Shown: positions 10,701-19,405 of the stretch, piece by piece
How positions within the stretch are numbered: the stretch's first letter is position 1
How the letters are laid out: the number at the start of each line of letters is the position of its first letter
From: Psychrobacter sp. JB385
GTDB lineage: Bacteria > Pseudomonadota > Gammaproteobacteria > Pseudomonadales > Moraxellaceae
DNA length: 64,000 nt
Direction: 5' to 3'
Assembly: GCF_900163785.1 (NCBI RefSeq)
Contig: NZ_FUKN01000013.1
Span: 865,578-929,577, forward strand
Position numbers and translations under genes: made by a program
Notes under the pieces: model-generated
What the model was told of the DNA's origin: nothing
The model's input: only the letters and a program-made list of their open reading frames with translations
Databases searched by the model: none

Positions 10701-12196
10701 CACCACTGCAAGGCTCCGCCACCACAGACGATTACTATACTGAGATAGAGACCAATGAAGGTTTTGATGAACTGCGTAGGCTCGGTTATGTGGCATTTAC
10801 GCGTGCCAGTGAGCAATTATATATAGTGTTGCAAGAACCGAAAAAAAATGTAAATTCTCACTTAAAGCCTGTGTTTTATTGGTTTGACGCGCCAGAGGCA
10901 AATTTTGAGTTACCTGATCGGCTAAAAGGCACGATAGGCATGATTAGAGGTCATAGAGTCAATGAGTTCCATAATGACAGCTCTGCGAAACATGCCAACT
11001 CAGCAAGAGCAGGCTTGAATGATGCAACCCAGCTTACGTTGATCAAACCCATGACAGAGTCTATTGAGTACGATGCTTTTTCAAAGATCATGAAAACCAA
11101 CTACTTTTATGGCTGGGCGAAGACCAGTTTTACCGCGCTTGCCCGTCAGTTGGGCGAATCGGCACAAGCGATGGTGATAGCAGATGAGCGTATTGATGAT
11201 GCCATAGATATTGATATGAGAAGCGAATCTGCTCCAACTGATCCATTGTCTAATGGCAGCGACTCTCTTAAAGAGGTCAATGAACTGAGTCTCAAGTTGG
11301 AAGATGATATCCGCTTTACTTTTGTTAAAGGGGCGAATGCTGGTACATTTTTGCATGAAGTATTTGAAAAAATTGATTTTATCAATAAATCGCAGTGGTC
11401 TGGAGTGATTGATAGAGCCGTTAGTAGCTATCAATTACCGCTCGTTTATAGCAGTGCCAAGCAGCAAAGTCGTAGATTACAAGGGCAAGAGGGTGGAGCA
11501 GGTGGCCTTATTGAGGCGGATTTGATAGATACGACGAAGCATGACGCATTAATCGATTGGATTGAAGAGGTGATACAAGCACCGTTATTGGCATCCAACC
11601 AGCCCTTAAGTTCTCTTAGCACCAGTCAGCGGTTTGCCGAATTAGAATTTAATATGGGGTTGTCAGAGCAGTTCAAAGCACAGGACATCAATAAATTGTT
11701 TCAACAGCATCTGCCTGATGACACAGACAAACACGTCAATTTGGTGCCACAAAATAAAATGCATTTATATCGTTATCTTCGTGGTGAAATTGACTTAGTA
11801 TATGAGCATGCGGGCAAGTATTACGTGGTTGATTATAAGAGTAATTTTTTAGGAAATAGCCTAAGCGATTATAATGAAAATACACTCAAGCAGGCAATGT
11901 CAAAAGCGGGTTATTGGTTACAAGCAGCCATTTATCAAGTAGCGTTGCATCGGTTTCTCTCCATGAGAATCAGTGATTACACAGGCAATGAAGAGAAATA
12001 TCTGGGCCCTGTGGAGTATGTATTTTTACGTGGCGTATATGGTTCACATGCCGATGCAATCGATACTGTATCACCCAATACGAGTGAGCATGCTGGTAAC
12101 GCATCACCTAATGAGCACTATGGATTGGTGACTTGGGATATTCCAATTGATTTTATTAAAGGATTAGACACATTGTTTGGCACGCCAGATTCCTAA
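7730..12196 (+). CDS. recB: Exodeoxyribonuclease V subunit beta (RecB)
   Basis: RecB is the 3'-5' SF1 helicase and only nuclease of RecBCD, and it loads RecA after Chi. Walker A is ASAGTGKT at residues 53-60. Walker B DESQD and GDPKQAIYGFRGGD (helicase motifs II and III) lie near residues 523-580, and TIHKSKGLEFPIVYV marks motif V. The C-terminal nuclease active site is intact: D1355 in GEIDL, then D1368 and K1370 in DYKSN. This is the same 13- and 2-residue spacing as D1067/D1080/K1082 of E. coli. At 1488 residues it is about 300 longer than E. coli RecB. Extra segments follow the first helicase motifs (about 130-195) and lie between the helicase and nuclease domains. Confidence 0.95.
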   Translation: MTDFSDTTDISTQPHLFDDYLNECDDLTLMAEPKAEAIPAVDVELTGKHLIEASAGTGKTWTLTGIVLRLLIEARRAPEQIIATTFTRAAAAEMRQRIHDRLVDFYQLLQWINNLSADTKNRTILYPDVLQIMPDSKEGRQADNDTSIDSNAQTDIDELNQDFTHDQQVATEKRVQAKDARDNWLIEQAKYVRLDNIMQDPINLHLVSYLLDHVYSYPMAEALRRTALVLTTLDKLFVGTLDSLAQKWLTEYSSETGHQQGMAIIEDSSIEQVTDSIIHDELRQFQSRLYHEQPKLYALMDQQGKLTAVSDHKKFVSRSLNFISASIDEIVVSDFSFEGYERLINTIVEHSEELDIFFKPDGEYYEVPKGQLLNNRDFWSKIVQNLQEFGPAAYKFISDKNKKTSKLIEAFQKTDDIGKQFYKPKDGERVNLIFNELQVVRDFKRYIEQSKKLDEYINTVLANLNRHIVLAVRDRLPVILEERGETTFSLQMVRLNQALTGRQGHKLARYIRHHYPVALIDESQDINGEQAIMIESIYLPKNKRTQEQKDKPLGSNKANREFLLLVGDPKQAIYGFRGGDVANYNYMKAQFDTSSRWTLDTNRRSNAGVIHALNCWFGMPTATTNNNKLSQLGGGIYYQYIKASRPENQLSWFNHQDMINSDLVTEVLSAQPVSVLHLPNGKDVELEYDEHEITARHIATLLSSDQTLKGKAIQPSDIGVLARAKKDLKRVEDELVKLGVPTLTTSDVSIFETIMAEDLAALLSAMLYPYRHDMINRVLTSHLYDLSIKDVKAMMTDHESGMVETDSTTRAHSKNTPTTENKKSYQDFITYLKEGAQRWQHFGILSALHYLLDRNPVQSKGVWQSLAAHADGDRHIMDLRHLMDVLAQYGTGMGEHELLAWFRQHIDAAPNSDWAKQYPLPTESGVQLMTIHKSKGLEFPIVYVLGMGDASRKSGTNEKYGLYLYNAEQAPSALAQQSLQNQLIGNQRRFSPLQGSATTDDYYTEIETNEGFDELRRLGYVAFTRASEQLYIVLQEPKKNVNSHLKPVFYWFDAPEANFELPDRLKGTIGMIRGHRVNEFHNDSSAKHANSARAGLNDATQLTLIKPMTESIEYDAFSKIMKTNYFYGWAKTSFTALARQLGESAQAMVIADERIDDAIDIDMRSESAPTDPLSNGSDSLKEVNELSLKLEDDIRFTFVKGANAGTFLHEVFEKIDFINKSQWSGVIDRAVSSYQLPLVYSSAKQQSRRLQGQEGGAGGLIEADLIDTTKHDALIDWIEEVIQAPLLASNQPLSSLSTSQRFAELEFNMGLSEQFKAQDINKLFQQHLPDDTDKHVNLVPQNKMHLYRYLRGEIDLVYEHAGKYYVVDYKSNFLGNSLSDYNENTLKQAMSKAGYWLQAAIYQVALHRFLSMRISDYTGNEEKYLGPVEYVFLRGVYGSHADAIDTVSPNTSEHAGNASPNEHYGLVTWDIPIDFIKGLDTLFGTPDS

Positions 12197-12280
12197 GTAC
12201 TAAATATAAGTCAGCTATCCAAGTCAGCCATACAATAAGATTGTATCGATTAAACAGATCAATATAGAGACAAGTAGACA

Positions 12281-14467
12281 ATGAGTAATAACAATAAGAG
12301 TAAGGCCGCGATTGGGATACAAGAAAGCTGGGCCAGCAGCCTCAGTGACTATATTCTGTTACGCCGTCAGCAGACGCAGGTAGCGTATCACACGACGCAT
12401 ACAAAAGCTGATATCAATAGCGAGCAAGTCGATAAAGCAGAAGACAGTAATTTATTCACAGCTTTTTTCGTGATGCTGGCGACGCATTTAGAAGAGGGAC
12501 ATACAGTATTAACTGTTGAGGAAGCTGAGGATGAAGTGCCATTGCAAGACCAAGTCAATCATGAGGTCGTTGTGTTATATAAATGGCAAAAAACCTTATT
12601 AACCATGCTAGCAACACCAATTTTTGCCCTGATAAACACCCAAATCAATACACAAGTAGAAGAAGATTTGATAGCTGACGTATCACTGTTTTCTTTGCTG
12701 GAGATATTATTCGATAAGGGCGGGCAGCTTTGGACACAGCTTACCCTTAGTAACCATGAAAAAGAGATGCTAAACAAGCGCTTTACTATGATTGTTAGCT
12801 TATATCAATTACTGAAAAATACAGATTTGGCTTTTTTCATAAATTTGGTTAACCAACACGCTTTATTCGCAGAAGTGACAACTGATATTGCGAAACAAAA
12901 TAGCCTAAGTAAAGACAATAAACCTATTATATATAAAAAAACCAAAGATGAAAAAAAATCAGCAATATCTATAATTTTTTGGCTACATCGCTCTTGGCAG
13001 GCAGAGTTTAACTTAGCAAAGCATATTAGTACTATTTTAGATCAACAAATAACTCCTCTGAAATTATCAATACCCAAACATCTAAATGAACAACAAGTAA
13101 AAGCCATCAATGTTGCCAACAATAATGCGTTTAGTATCATCACTGGTGGTCCAGGGACAGGTAAAACCTATACAGTCGCTCAGCTCGTCATTGCGCTACA
13201 ACAAGCCACAGAGAGTAGGGATGAACAACAGGAGAGCATTAGATTCAGTACAGATAGCGCAAGCTTAGCGCTTGCAGCACCGACGGGTAAAGCGGCACAG
13301 CGTATGCAAGAGTCTTTGCAAGCGGCTCTAGATGCGTCAGAGGTGAAAATGCAATTACAAGAAGCCAAAACCATCCATCGTTTGCTAGGCATCGGTCGAA
13401 CGGGTAGACCGCGTTATGATGCCACCAATCCATTGGGTGAGGATATTATCATTGTTGATGAGGCGTCAATGCTAGGTGTTGAGTTGGCTAACTATCTTGT
13501 TAGCGCTGTAAGACCAGGCGCAAGGCTAATATTGTTAGGAGATGCTAACCAATTAGCGGCGGTAGATGCAGGAGCAGTATTGGCTGATTTGTGCCGTATT
13601 CCGATGCTGCAATCCATTCATGCTGAACTGCTTGAAAGCCGCCGTTTTAGTGCAGAATCAGGCATTGGTAAACTTGCGTATCAAATCAATAAAGCAGAAA
13701 CAGACACTCAACAAATTTGGCAACTGTTAAAACAAGATGATGCATTGAGCTTTCAATATGTGAATACGATACAGACAAACGATTTAAATGATAATAATAT
13801 AAAAAATAGCCTAAGTAAATATAAAATTTTCAAAGAAATTTTAAAAAGCTACCATCCTTATATAGCAAAGATTAAGAATCTACTAAAGAATCCAGTAGAA
13901 AAATCCATGCCAGAATCAGTAAATGAAACAGTCGCATCACTATTCGAACTGTTTAACCAATTTAGAATTCTAAGTGCTGGTCATAATGGTGAATGGGGCG
14001 ATCACTATATCAACAATTACCTCACCCAGTGGCACCGTACAGAACTAAAACTACCATTGGGACAAAATACATGGTTCCATGGTCGTCCAGTTATGGTTCT
14101 GCAAAATAACTATGAGCTAGGATTGTTTAATGGGGATATCGGTTTTTGTTTGCAGACAGGGGATGAGAGAGGTCAATTAGAGGTTTTTTTTGAAAACAAG
14201 TCACAAGGTATCGCTGTTAATCTACTGAATGAAGAAGTGATTGCGACTGCGTATGCAATGACCATTCATAAGTCACAGGGATCTGAGTTTGATCATGTTG
14301 CCATTACTTTTGACAATAGTCATGCCAGACTGCTCAGCAAAGAGCTTATTTATACAGCGGTGACGCGGGCTAAAAAACAAGTGACTATCTATAGTACAAA
14401 GTACGCATTTGAAAAAGCAGTTCAAACCCCAACTGAGCGTCATACTGGTTTAGGACTACAATTTTAG
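12281..14467 (+). CDS. recD: Exodeoxyribonuclease V subunit alpha (RecD)
   Basis: RecD is the 5'-3' SF1 helicase of RecBCD and is needed for its full nuclease activity and Chi response. Walker A GGPGTGKT is at residues 289-296, Walker B DEAS starts at 393, and motif III GDANQLAAVDAGAVLAD follows. The C-terminal motifs TIHKSQGSEF and TAVTRAKK are present. The protein has 728 residues against about 608 in E. coli. The extra length is an N-terminal expansion plus an AT-rich insert at about residues 490-550 (Lys/Asn-rich). It starts 84 bases after recB and closes the recCBD unit; a terminator follows at 14503. Confidence 0.94.
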   Translation: MSNNNKSKAAIGIQESWASSLSDYILLRRQQTQVAYHTTHTKADINSEQVDKAEDSNLFTAFFVMLATHLEEGHTVLTVEEAEDEVPLQDQVNHEVVVLYKWQKTLLTMLATPIFALINTQINTQVEEDLIADVSLFSLLEILFDKGGQLWTQLTLSNHEKEMLNKRFTMIVSLYQLLKNTDLAFFINLVNQHALFAEVTTDIAKQNSLSKDNKPIIYKKTKDEKKSAISIIFWLHRSWQAEFNLAKHISTILDQQITPLKLSIPKHLNEQQVKAINVANNNAFSIITGGPGTGKTYTVAQLVIALQQATESRDEQQESIRFSTDSASLALAAPTGKAAQRMQESLQAALDASEVKMQLQEAKTIHRLLGIGRTGRPRYDATNPLGEDIIIVDEASMLGVELANYLVSAVRPGARLILLGDANQLAAVDAGAVLADLCRIPMLQSIHAELLESRRFSAESGIGKLAYQINKAETDTQQIWQLLKQDDALSFQYVNTIQTNDLNDNNIKNSLSKYKIFKEILKSYHPYIAKIKNLLKNPVEKSMPESVNETVASLFELFNQFRILSAGHNGEWGDHYINNYLTQWHRTELKLPLGQNTWFHGRPVMVLQNNYELGLFNGDIGFCLQTGDERGQLEVFFENKSQGIAVNLLNEEVIATAYAMTIHKSQGSEFDHVAITFDNSHARLLSKELIYTAVTRAKKQVTIYSTKYAFEKAVQTPTERHTGLGLQF

Positions 14468-14502
14468 TCACTATCCTTAGCCATACTTTTGCTTCAGCTA
14501 AT

Positions 14503-14532
14503 AAAAAAGCATCCAATTCGGATGCTTTTTTA
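14503..14532. terminator. Bidirectional terminator between recD and hpt
   Basis: Stem AAAAAAGCATCC / GGATGCTTTTTT with the loop AATTC. The A-run and T-run on either side let it serve both converging genes. Confidence 0.9.
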
Positions 14533-14549
14533 GGATTCAGGTATAAGCT

Positions 14550-15113
14550 TTACACTTTATCTTCTTTGATTGCATAGATGCCAGGTAAGTGGCGCAAGTA
14601 ACCATGAAAATCCATACCACAGCCGTAAACATAACGGTCTGCAACATTGATACCCACAAAATCTACCTCAAAATCTGCAACTTTACGATCGTGTTCTTTA
14701 TTAAGTAAAACACAAGATTCAATCGATAAAGGCTTTTCTTTGCTCAGTTCTTCAACGACTGCTTTTAAAGTAATACCTTCATCAAAAATATCGTCAATCA
14801 GCAATACGTGCTCATTTTCGATACTAACATCAGGTTTGAATTTCCAATCAAGTTCGCTGGTGCCTTCGTTGTCACGATAACGTGATGCATGAATATAATG
14901 CATACGATGGTAGAACGTCAGATGCGTCAATAATTGACCAGCTGGGATAAGACCACCATTCATTACAACCATGACGATAGGATTTAATCCCGCATAGTGT
15001 AGGTTAAGCTGGGCAGCAAGACGCTCATAAGCAGCAGCAACTTCGATACTACTAATAAGGCACTCTGAATTACGCAGGGTTTTTTCTATTTCTTGATTAC
15101 TAATTTGGGTCAT
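14550..15113 (-). CDS. hpt: Hypoxanthine(-guanine) phosphoribosyltransferase
   Basis: A 187-residue type I phosphoribosyltransferase of purine salvage, converting hypoxanthine or guanine plus PRPP to the nucleotide in the cytosol. The PRPP-binding loop VLLIDDIFDEGITL is at residues 103-116 with the paired acidic residues of the family. The upstream MVVMNGGLIPAGQLL supplies the PPi loop, and ASRYRD the flexible loop. Length is normal. The segment near the C-terminus, VDFVGINVADRYVYGCGMDFHGYLRHLPGIYAI, fits the base-binding hood of bacterial hypoxanthine-type enzymes. Exact purine preference cannot be read from the sequence. Convergent with recD; a 90-base gap separates it from the upstream gene on the same strand. 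Confidence 0.9.
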   Translation of the reverse strand: MTQISNQEIEKTLRNSECLISSIEVAAAYERLAAQLNLHYAGLNPIVMVVMNGGLIPAGQLLTHLTFYHRMHYIHASRYRDNEGTSELDWKFKPDVSIENEHVLLIDDIFDEGITLKAVVEELSKEKPLSIESCVLLNKEHDRKVADFEVDFVGINVADRYVYGCGMDFHGYLRHLPGIYAIKEDKV

Positions 15114-15203
15114 GATTTGCGCCTTGGATAAAAGTGCCGCCTATTTTAGCAAATTTTAGTAAATTTGCCCAACATTACAGTCCTAATAAAAACGACCTGT
15201 CGG

Positions 15204-15875
15204 TTATTCTGATTTTTCTATGATAAAAGGACGATAATAGTCTGCCAAACGATTTAAAGAGCGATCTGGCAAATCAGGTAAGAGCTTATTAAGTGCCATA
15301 TTCATACCCTTATCAATAGCAGCTTTTGCAACTGGCACGGACTTACGCTTAATCATACCTAGCTTTAGCGTCTCAGCATAACGGCTGATAAAATGCGTGA
15401 GCGTTTCTTCGTTCATCGTTTCAAGCGCAGTCTTAAATGCTTTTACGTCTACGTGTTCAGGCGTGATAGCAGCAAAACCTGTATTAACGGTTTTGGCATC
15501 TGCATCAGACAACTTAAACCCCACACGCTTTATGCCATCATTATCGATAAATGTTGCTTTGTCTCTCAAAAAATGAAAACTTGGCATCACTTCTTCGTTG
15601 CTTTCTTTGCCGAGTAAAATATTGAGCAGGGTGTCGGTTGAGCGCTCAATCATGGCGACAATTTTGCGCATAGCGGCTTGACGCTCAGGATTGGGAATAA
15701 TCTCAACCAAACCAACCAATAAATTGTCAATCAAATCACGCGCGGTTTGATGAGTAAGGGCATCACGATAGGGGTAATAATCTACTTGCTCATCTGAAGC
15801 AACGACTTGTTCGGCCTCACTGATTAATGCTTTTAATTTATCTGAAGGTACGAATCCAAAATAATATGCCATCAT
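15204..15875 (-). CDS. Conserved hypothetical protein
   Basis: A 223-residue soluble, largely helical protein whose family I cannot name. It begins with tandem Met codons (MMAYYFGF), so the true start may be one codon in. A region of about residues 45-90 is Leu/Ile-rich (LIDNLLVGLVEIIPNPERQ) and amphipathic rather than clearly transmembrane. No metal, nucleotide or catalytic motif is apparent. It precedes hpt on the minus strand, and the intergenic gap between them is AT-rich without a terminator, so cotranscription is possible. Divergent from cstA. Confidence 0.6.
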   Translation of the reverse strand: MMAYYFGFVPSDKLKALISEAEQVVASDEQVDYYPYRDALTHQTARDLIDNLLVGLVEIIPNPERQAAMRKIVAMIERSTDTLLNILLGKESNEEVMPSFHFLRDKATFIDNDGIKRVGFKLSDADAKTVNTGFAAITPEHVDVKAFKTALETMNEETLTHFISRYAETLKLGMIKRKSVPVAKAAIDKGMNMALNKLLPDLPDRSLNRLADYYRPFIIEKSE

Positions 15876-16173
15876 GCTTCCTTTATTTGTTGTTTTTAAT
15901 GCCTTACCAACGTTACATTTTTGGTCAAATCAGTTACTATTTAAGAAGAATACCAAACAAAGGCTCATCGTAATACATGCTAATTACTTGTGTGCCTCAA
16001 TTATAAAATGCAGGGCTTTATTGAATATAGCCAGTATTGCGGTATTTTTACGATTTATCTAATAACCGATGAGCTGAATCATTCACCGCACACTAATTTA
16101 GCATATTTTCTATATTCTAATTTAAAAAGCTTGAACTTATAAGGCTAACTAATACTTATCTAGGGAGAGATAA

Positions 16174-17853
16174 ATGAATAGTGCTATTGTACTGTTATTT
16201 GGCGTTGCCGCTATGCTATGCGGCTACTTGTTTTATTCAAAGTTTATCGCCACTAAAATTTTGGCATTAGACAATAGTCGTCCCACGCCAGCTCATACGA
16301 TGAAAGATGGCGTAGATTATGTTCCCACCAATAAGTACGTATTATGGGGTCACCATTTTACCTCAGTAGCAGGGGCAGCACCAATCATTGGTCCTGCTAT
16401 TGCTGTCATCTGGGGCTGGGTGCCTGCCATTATTTGGGTGGTATTGGGCACGATTTTTATGGCTGGTGTCCACGATATGTCAGCCATTTGGGCAAGTATG
16501 CGTAATAAAGGTCAATCGATTGGCTCTATCGCTGGTACTGTAATGGGCACACGGGTGCGCAGTTTGATGATGATCGTTATCTTTTTACTGCTATTGATGG
16601 TCAATGCCGTATTCGGTGTTGCTATCGCTAATATGATGATAAAAACGCCTTCAGCGGTATTACCAGTATGGGGCGCACTCGTGGTGGCCTTTATCATTGG
16701 TCAGTGTATTTATCGTTATAAGATGAATCTGCTTTGGGTATCAATCATTGGTGTCACGGCTTTATACGGACTTATCTATCTTGGCCCCATGTTCCCGATT
16801 GTATTACCTGAGACCGTTTTTGGATTGCCTGATAATGCGGTATGGATTCTAATTTTATTTGGTTATGCGGCAGTTGCGTCTTTATTGCCAGTATGGATGC
16901 TGCTGCAACCACGCGATTACATCAACGGCTTGCAGTTATTTGTCGGTTTGATTTTATTGTATGCAGCCATTTTTATTGCCACGCCAGACATTGTCGCGCC
17001 AGCCATCAACACGGCATTACCCGTTGGCACACCGTCACTCATGCCATTGTTGTTTGTGACGATTGCCTGCGGTGCTATTTCAGGCTTCCATGGATTGGTA
17101 GCCACAGGCACCACGTCCAAGCAGATTGATAAAGAAGAAGATGCTCGGTTCGTTGGTTACTTTGGTGCATTTGGTGAGGGTATGCTTGCGCTGGGTGCCA
17201 TACTTGCTGCCACAGCAGGTTTTGCGACATTGGCAGATTGGCAAGCGGTTTATCAAAAATTCGGTGATGGTTCTATCGGTGCCTTTATTGATGGTGGCGC
17301 TACCATCTTAAATGCAGGGGTTGGTATTGATCTAGTCTTATCGCAAACGATGCTAACAGTCATGGCAGCACTATTTGCTGGTACTACTATGGACACTGGC
17401 GTGCGTTTGCAGCGTTATATTTTCCAAGAATTTGGAGAATTTTATAATTTGCCAGCATTGAACAAAGGCGTTGTCGCAACGTTACTTGCTGTTGGAAGCT
17501 GTTTGTTATTGGCATTTGGCGCAGGTGGTATTGATGGCGCAGGTGGTATGATTATCTGGCCACTATTTGGTACAACCAATCAGTTAATGGCCGCACTGAC
17601 CTTAATGATTGTCACCGTAATCTTATTACGTAAAGGCAAGCCTGTCTGGTATACTTTGGCACCATTGACGTTCTTATTAGTCATGACCGTCTTTGCACTA
17701 CTCATTCAGCTTAAAACTTTCTACACCGATGGTAATTGGCTGCTCATCATTATGGATATCATTATCTTGATAGCAACCATTTTGGTGACGTTTGAGAGTC
17801 TGTCAGTATTGCGCAAAGAATGGACACTTCACAAAGGTAAAAATAATACCTAA
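16174..17853 (+). CDS. cstA: CstA-family carbon starvation / pyruvate transporter
   Basis: A polytopic inner-membrane protein of 559 residues, mostly hydrophobic, with some 14-16 membrane segments. Family signatures include GVDYVPTNKYVLWGHHFTSV near residues 47-66, GAAPIIGPAIAVIWGWVPA, and the repeated GAISGFHGLVATGTTSKQ block at about 300. E. coli CstA and BtsT (YjiY) are near 700 residues; this is the shorter form common in other bacteria. CstA/BtsT members are known to import pyruvate and have been linked to peptide use; the substrate here is inferred. A clear AGGGAG ribosome site precedes the ATG by 6 bases. A terminator follows at 17876. Confidence 0.88.
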   Translation: MNSAIVLLFGVAAMLCGYLFYSKFIATKILALDNSRPTPAHTMKDGVDYVPTNKYVLWGHHFTSVAGAAPIIGPAIAVIWGWVPAIIWVVLGTIFMAGVHDMSAIWASMRNKGQSIGSIAGTVMGTRVRSLMMIVIFLLLLMVNAVFGVAIANMMIKTPSAVLPVWGALVVAFIIGQCIYRYKMNLLWVSIIGVTALYGLIYLGPMFPIVLPETVFGLPDNAVWILILFGYAAVASLLPVWMLLQPRDYINGLQLFVGLILLYAAIFIATPDIVAPAINTALPVGTPSLMPLLFVTIACGAISGFHGLVATGTTSKQIDKEEDARFVGYFGAFGEGMLALGAILAATAGFATLADWQAVYQKFGDGSIGAFIDGGATILNAGVGIDLVLSQTMLTVMAALFAGTTMDTGVRLQRYIFQEFGEFYNLPALNKGVVATLLAVGSCLLLAFGAGGIDGAGGMIIWPLFGTTNQLMAALTLMIVTVILLRKGKPVWYTLAPLTFLLVMTVFALLIQLKTFYTDGNWLLIIMDIIILIATILVTFESLSVLRKEWTLHKGKNNT

Positions 17854-17875
17854 GCAGTAAATGAGCAATGAAATG

Positions 17876-17908
17876 AAAAAGCGCTAGCAGCAATTGCTGG
17901 CGCTTTTT
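17876..17908 (+). terminator. Terminator after cstA
   Basis: Inverted repeat AAAAAGCGCtAGCAGC/GCTGgCGCTTTTT, ending in a T-run, 22 bases after the cstA stop. Confidence 0.85.
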
Positions 17909-18007
17909 GTATTGGTGTGTATTGGGTAGGCGTGATAGATTGGATATGAGTAAAACGTAAAAAGATAAGGCATAAGACCTGAAAGAATAACTACTAAAGA
18001 GAGTGTG

Positions 18008-18301
18008 ATGAAAAAATCAAATATACCAGATGATCATGCAGACATTCAGCCATGGTGGCAGCGATTTATGTCTGGGCTCAATGAGTTTTATCATGCACCT
18101 TATCGCCAAACAATGGCACGCGCTGTCCGTGATGAAGAAGATTTTTTTATGCTGCTACTATTTGCAGAGAGTCTAGGTATTGATAATCCTGCCAGCTTCT
18201 ATACCTTGGAGCTACAACCGCTATTTTTAGAGAATTTTCATGAATGGCACACCCGCATGGGTATGGATAGATGTCCTTTTGATCATGTGGGTTGCTGTTA
18301 A
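18008..18301 (+). CDS. Small cory-CC-star-like protein ending in Cys-Cys
   Basis: A 97-residue acidic cytosolic protein with conserved aromatic pattern (PWWQRFMSGLNEFYHAPYRQ), a helix containing DEEDFFMLLLFAESLGI, and the terminal sequence CPFDHVGCC directly before the stop. I recall a family named cory-CC-star, small proteins that end in CC and sit beside ArsA-family ATPases; the match rests on memory. An ArsA-like ATPase begins 66 bases downstream, supporting that pairing. The start is the ATG at 18008; a GTG one codon earlier is less likely. The paired terminal cysteines could carry a metal, a disulfide or a modification, which is inference. Confidence 0.65.
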   Translation: MKKSNIPDDHADIQPWWQRFMSGLNEFYHAPYRQTMARAVRDEEDFFMLLLFAESLGIDNPASFYTLELQPLFLENFHEWHTRMGMDRCPFDHVGCC

Positions 18302-18318
18302 TTGTTAATTGTTAATTG
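18298..18318 (+). repeat. Three tandem 7-bp units (TTAATTG)
   Basis: TTAATTG is repeated three times, followed by a degenerate fourth (CTAATTA). The stop codon of the CC-ending protein lies inside the first unit. Copy-number change would alter only the spacing to the ATPase gene. Confidence 0.8.
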
Positions 18319-18367
18319 CTAATTATTAAAAGCCCCTATGACTGTTGCAAATTGATAAAAATGAGAG

Positions 18368-19405
18368 ATGAGTATGGCATTACAAGCTCTACAGACACTG
18401 GTCGAACAATTAAAAACACAGCCTATTGTATTTATCGGTGGTAAGGGCGGTGTGGGCAAAACCACCACAGCGGCTGCACTTGCCAGCTATTATGCCAGCC
18501 AACAACAAAAAACGCTAATTGTCTCAACCGATCCTGCCCACAGTTTGGGTGATGTACTGAACGTACAATTAACCAATGAAAAAACCGCGATCAATCCTTA
18601 TCTTGATGCGATTGAGCTCAATCCTGATGTCATCGTTGATGCGCATTTTGCTCAAGTTGAGCGTACGATCAAATCTTATACCAACCCTGATATGATACCA
18701 AAAATTCGTGAGCATCTACGTTTGTCAAAATCCGCACCTGGCGCACAAGAAGCCGCTATGCTCGAATCTATGTGTCAGCACTTGGTCACGGCAGCTGATG
18801 AACATTATGAGCACATTATTTTTGATACAGCGCCGACAGGACATACGCTGCGGCTGCTTGTCTTACCAGAGATGATGGGCGCGTGGACGGATGGATTACT
18901 TGCCCAGCAGCGAAGGCAGTCTAAACTGCGCTCAGTATCACTACATTTAGACAATAGCGCTCAAAAAGACAATCAGCAAAAAAGCGAGATTGCCAATCCA
19001 TTTGCACCAAAAAAACAAGACCGCTGGGAGCGAGCGGTGTCTGTGCTAGAAAAGCGCAAACAGCTGTTTCGACAGGCAGGGATACTGCTACATGACCGTG
19101 CGCAGACCGCTATTGTATTAGTCATGACCGCTGATGTACTGCCATTGGCTGAAACCAAGCGAGCCGTAGAGCAGTTAGAAGATAGTAAGCTCGCGCCAGC
19201 CGCCATCGTTGTCAATCAGCTTATAGCACCAAACCAATCTGATGCGTTTTGGCGTCATCGCGCTGATCGTCAGCAGCAGTTGATGCAAGATATCGAAAAA
19301 AGTTTTACCAAGTATCCGCTGTATCCCATTTATCTACAACAAACGGATGTACGCGGTACGGACGCATTGAGCAACTTATTAACCACTAATCTGCACGCTT
19401 ATTAG
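18368..19405 (+). CDS. ArsA/Get3-family ATPase
   Basis: A 345-residue P-loop ATPase of the SIMIBI class. The deviant Walker A GKGGVGKTT is at residues 25-33. Switch I STDPAHSLGDVL lies near 54-65 and switch II DTAPTGHTLRLL near 155-166. It is a single-domain form, unlike the tandem plasmid ArsA, and no arsB, arsR or arsC is nearby, so arsenite export is not supported. I see no CxxC pair of the Get3 zinc site. With the CC-ending partner upstream it may act as a targeting or maturation ATPase. It overlaps the convergent DUF3482 GTPase gene by 20 bases at the 3' end. Confidence 0.85.
   Translation: MSMALQALQTLVEQLKTQPIVFIGGKGGVGKTTTAAALASYYASQQQKTLIVSTDPAHSLGDVLNVQLTNEKTAINPYLDAIELNPDVIVDAHFAQVERTIKSYTNPDMIPKIREHLRLSKSAPGAQEAAMLESMCQHLVTAADEHYEHIIFDTAPTGHTLRLLVLPEMMGAWTDGLLAQQRRQSKLRSVSLHLDNSAQKDNQQKSEIANPFAPKKQDRWERAVSVLEKRKQLFRQAGILLHDRAQTAIVLVMTADVLPLAETKRAVEQLEDSKLAPAAIVVNQLIAPNQSDAFWRHRADRQQQLMQDIEKSFTKYPLYPIYLQQTDVRGTDALSNLLTTNLHAY

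Noticed and set aside
18368..19405. Arsenite-export operon
   Set aside because: There is an ArsA-like ATPase but no arsB, arsR, arsC or arsD, and its partner is a CC-ending small protein.
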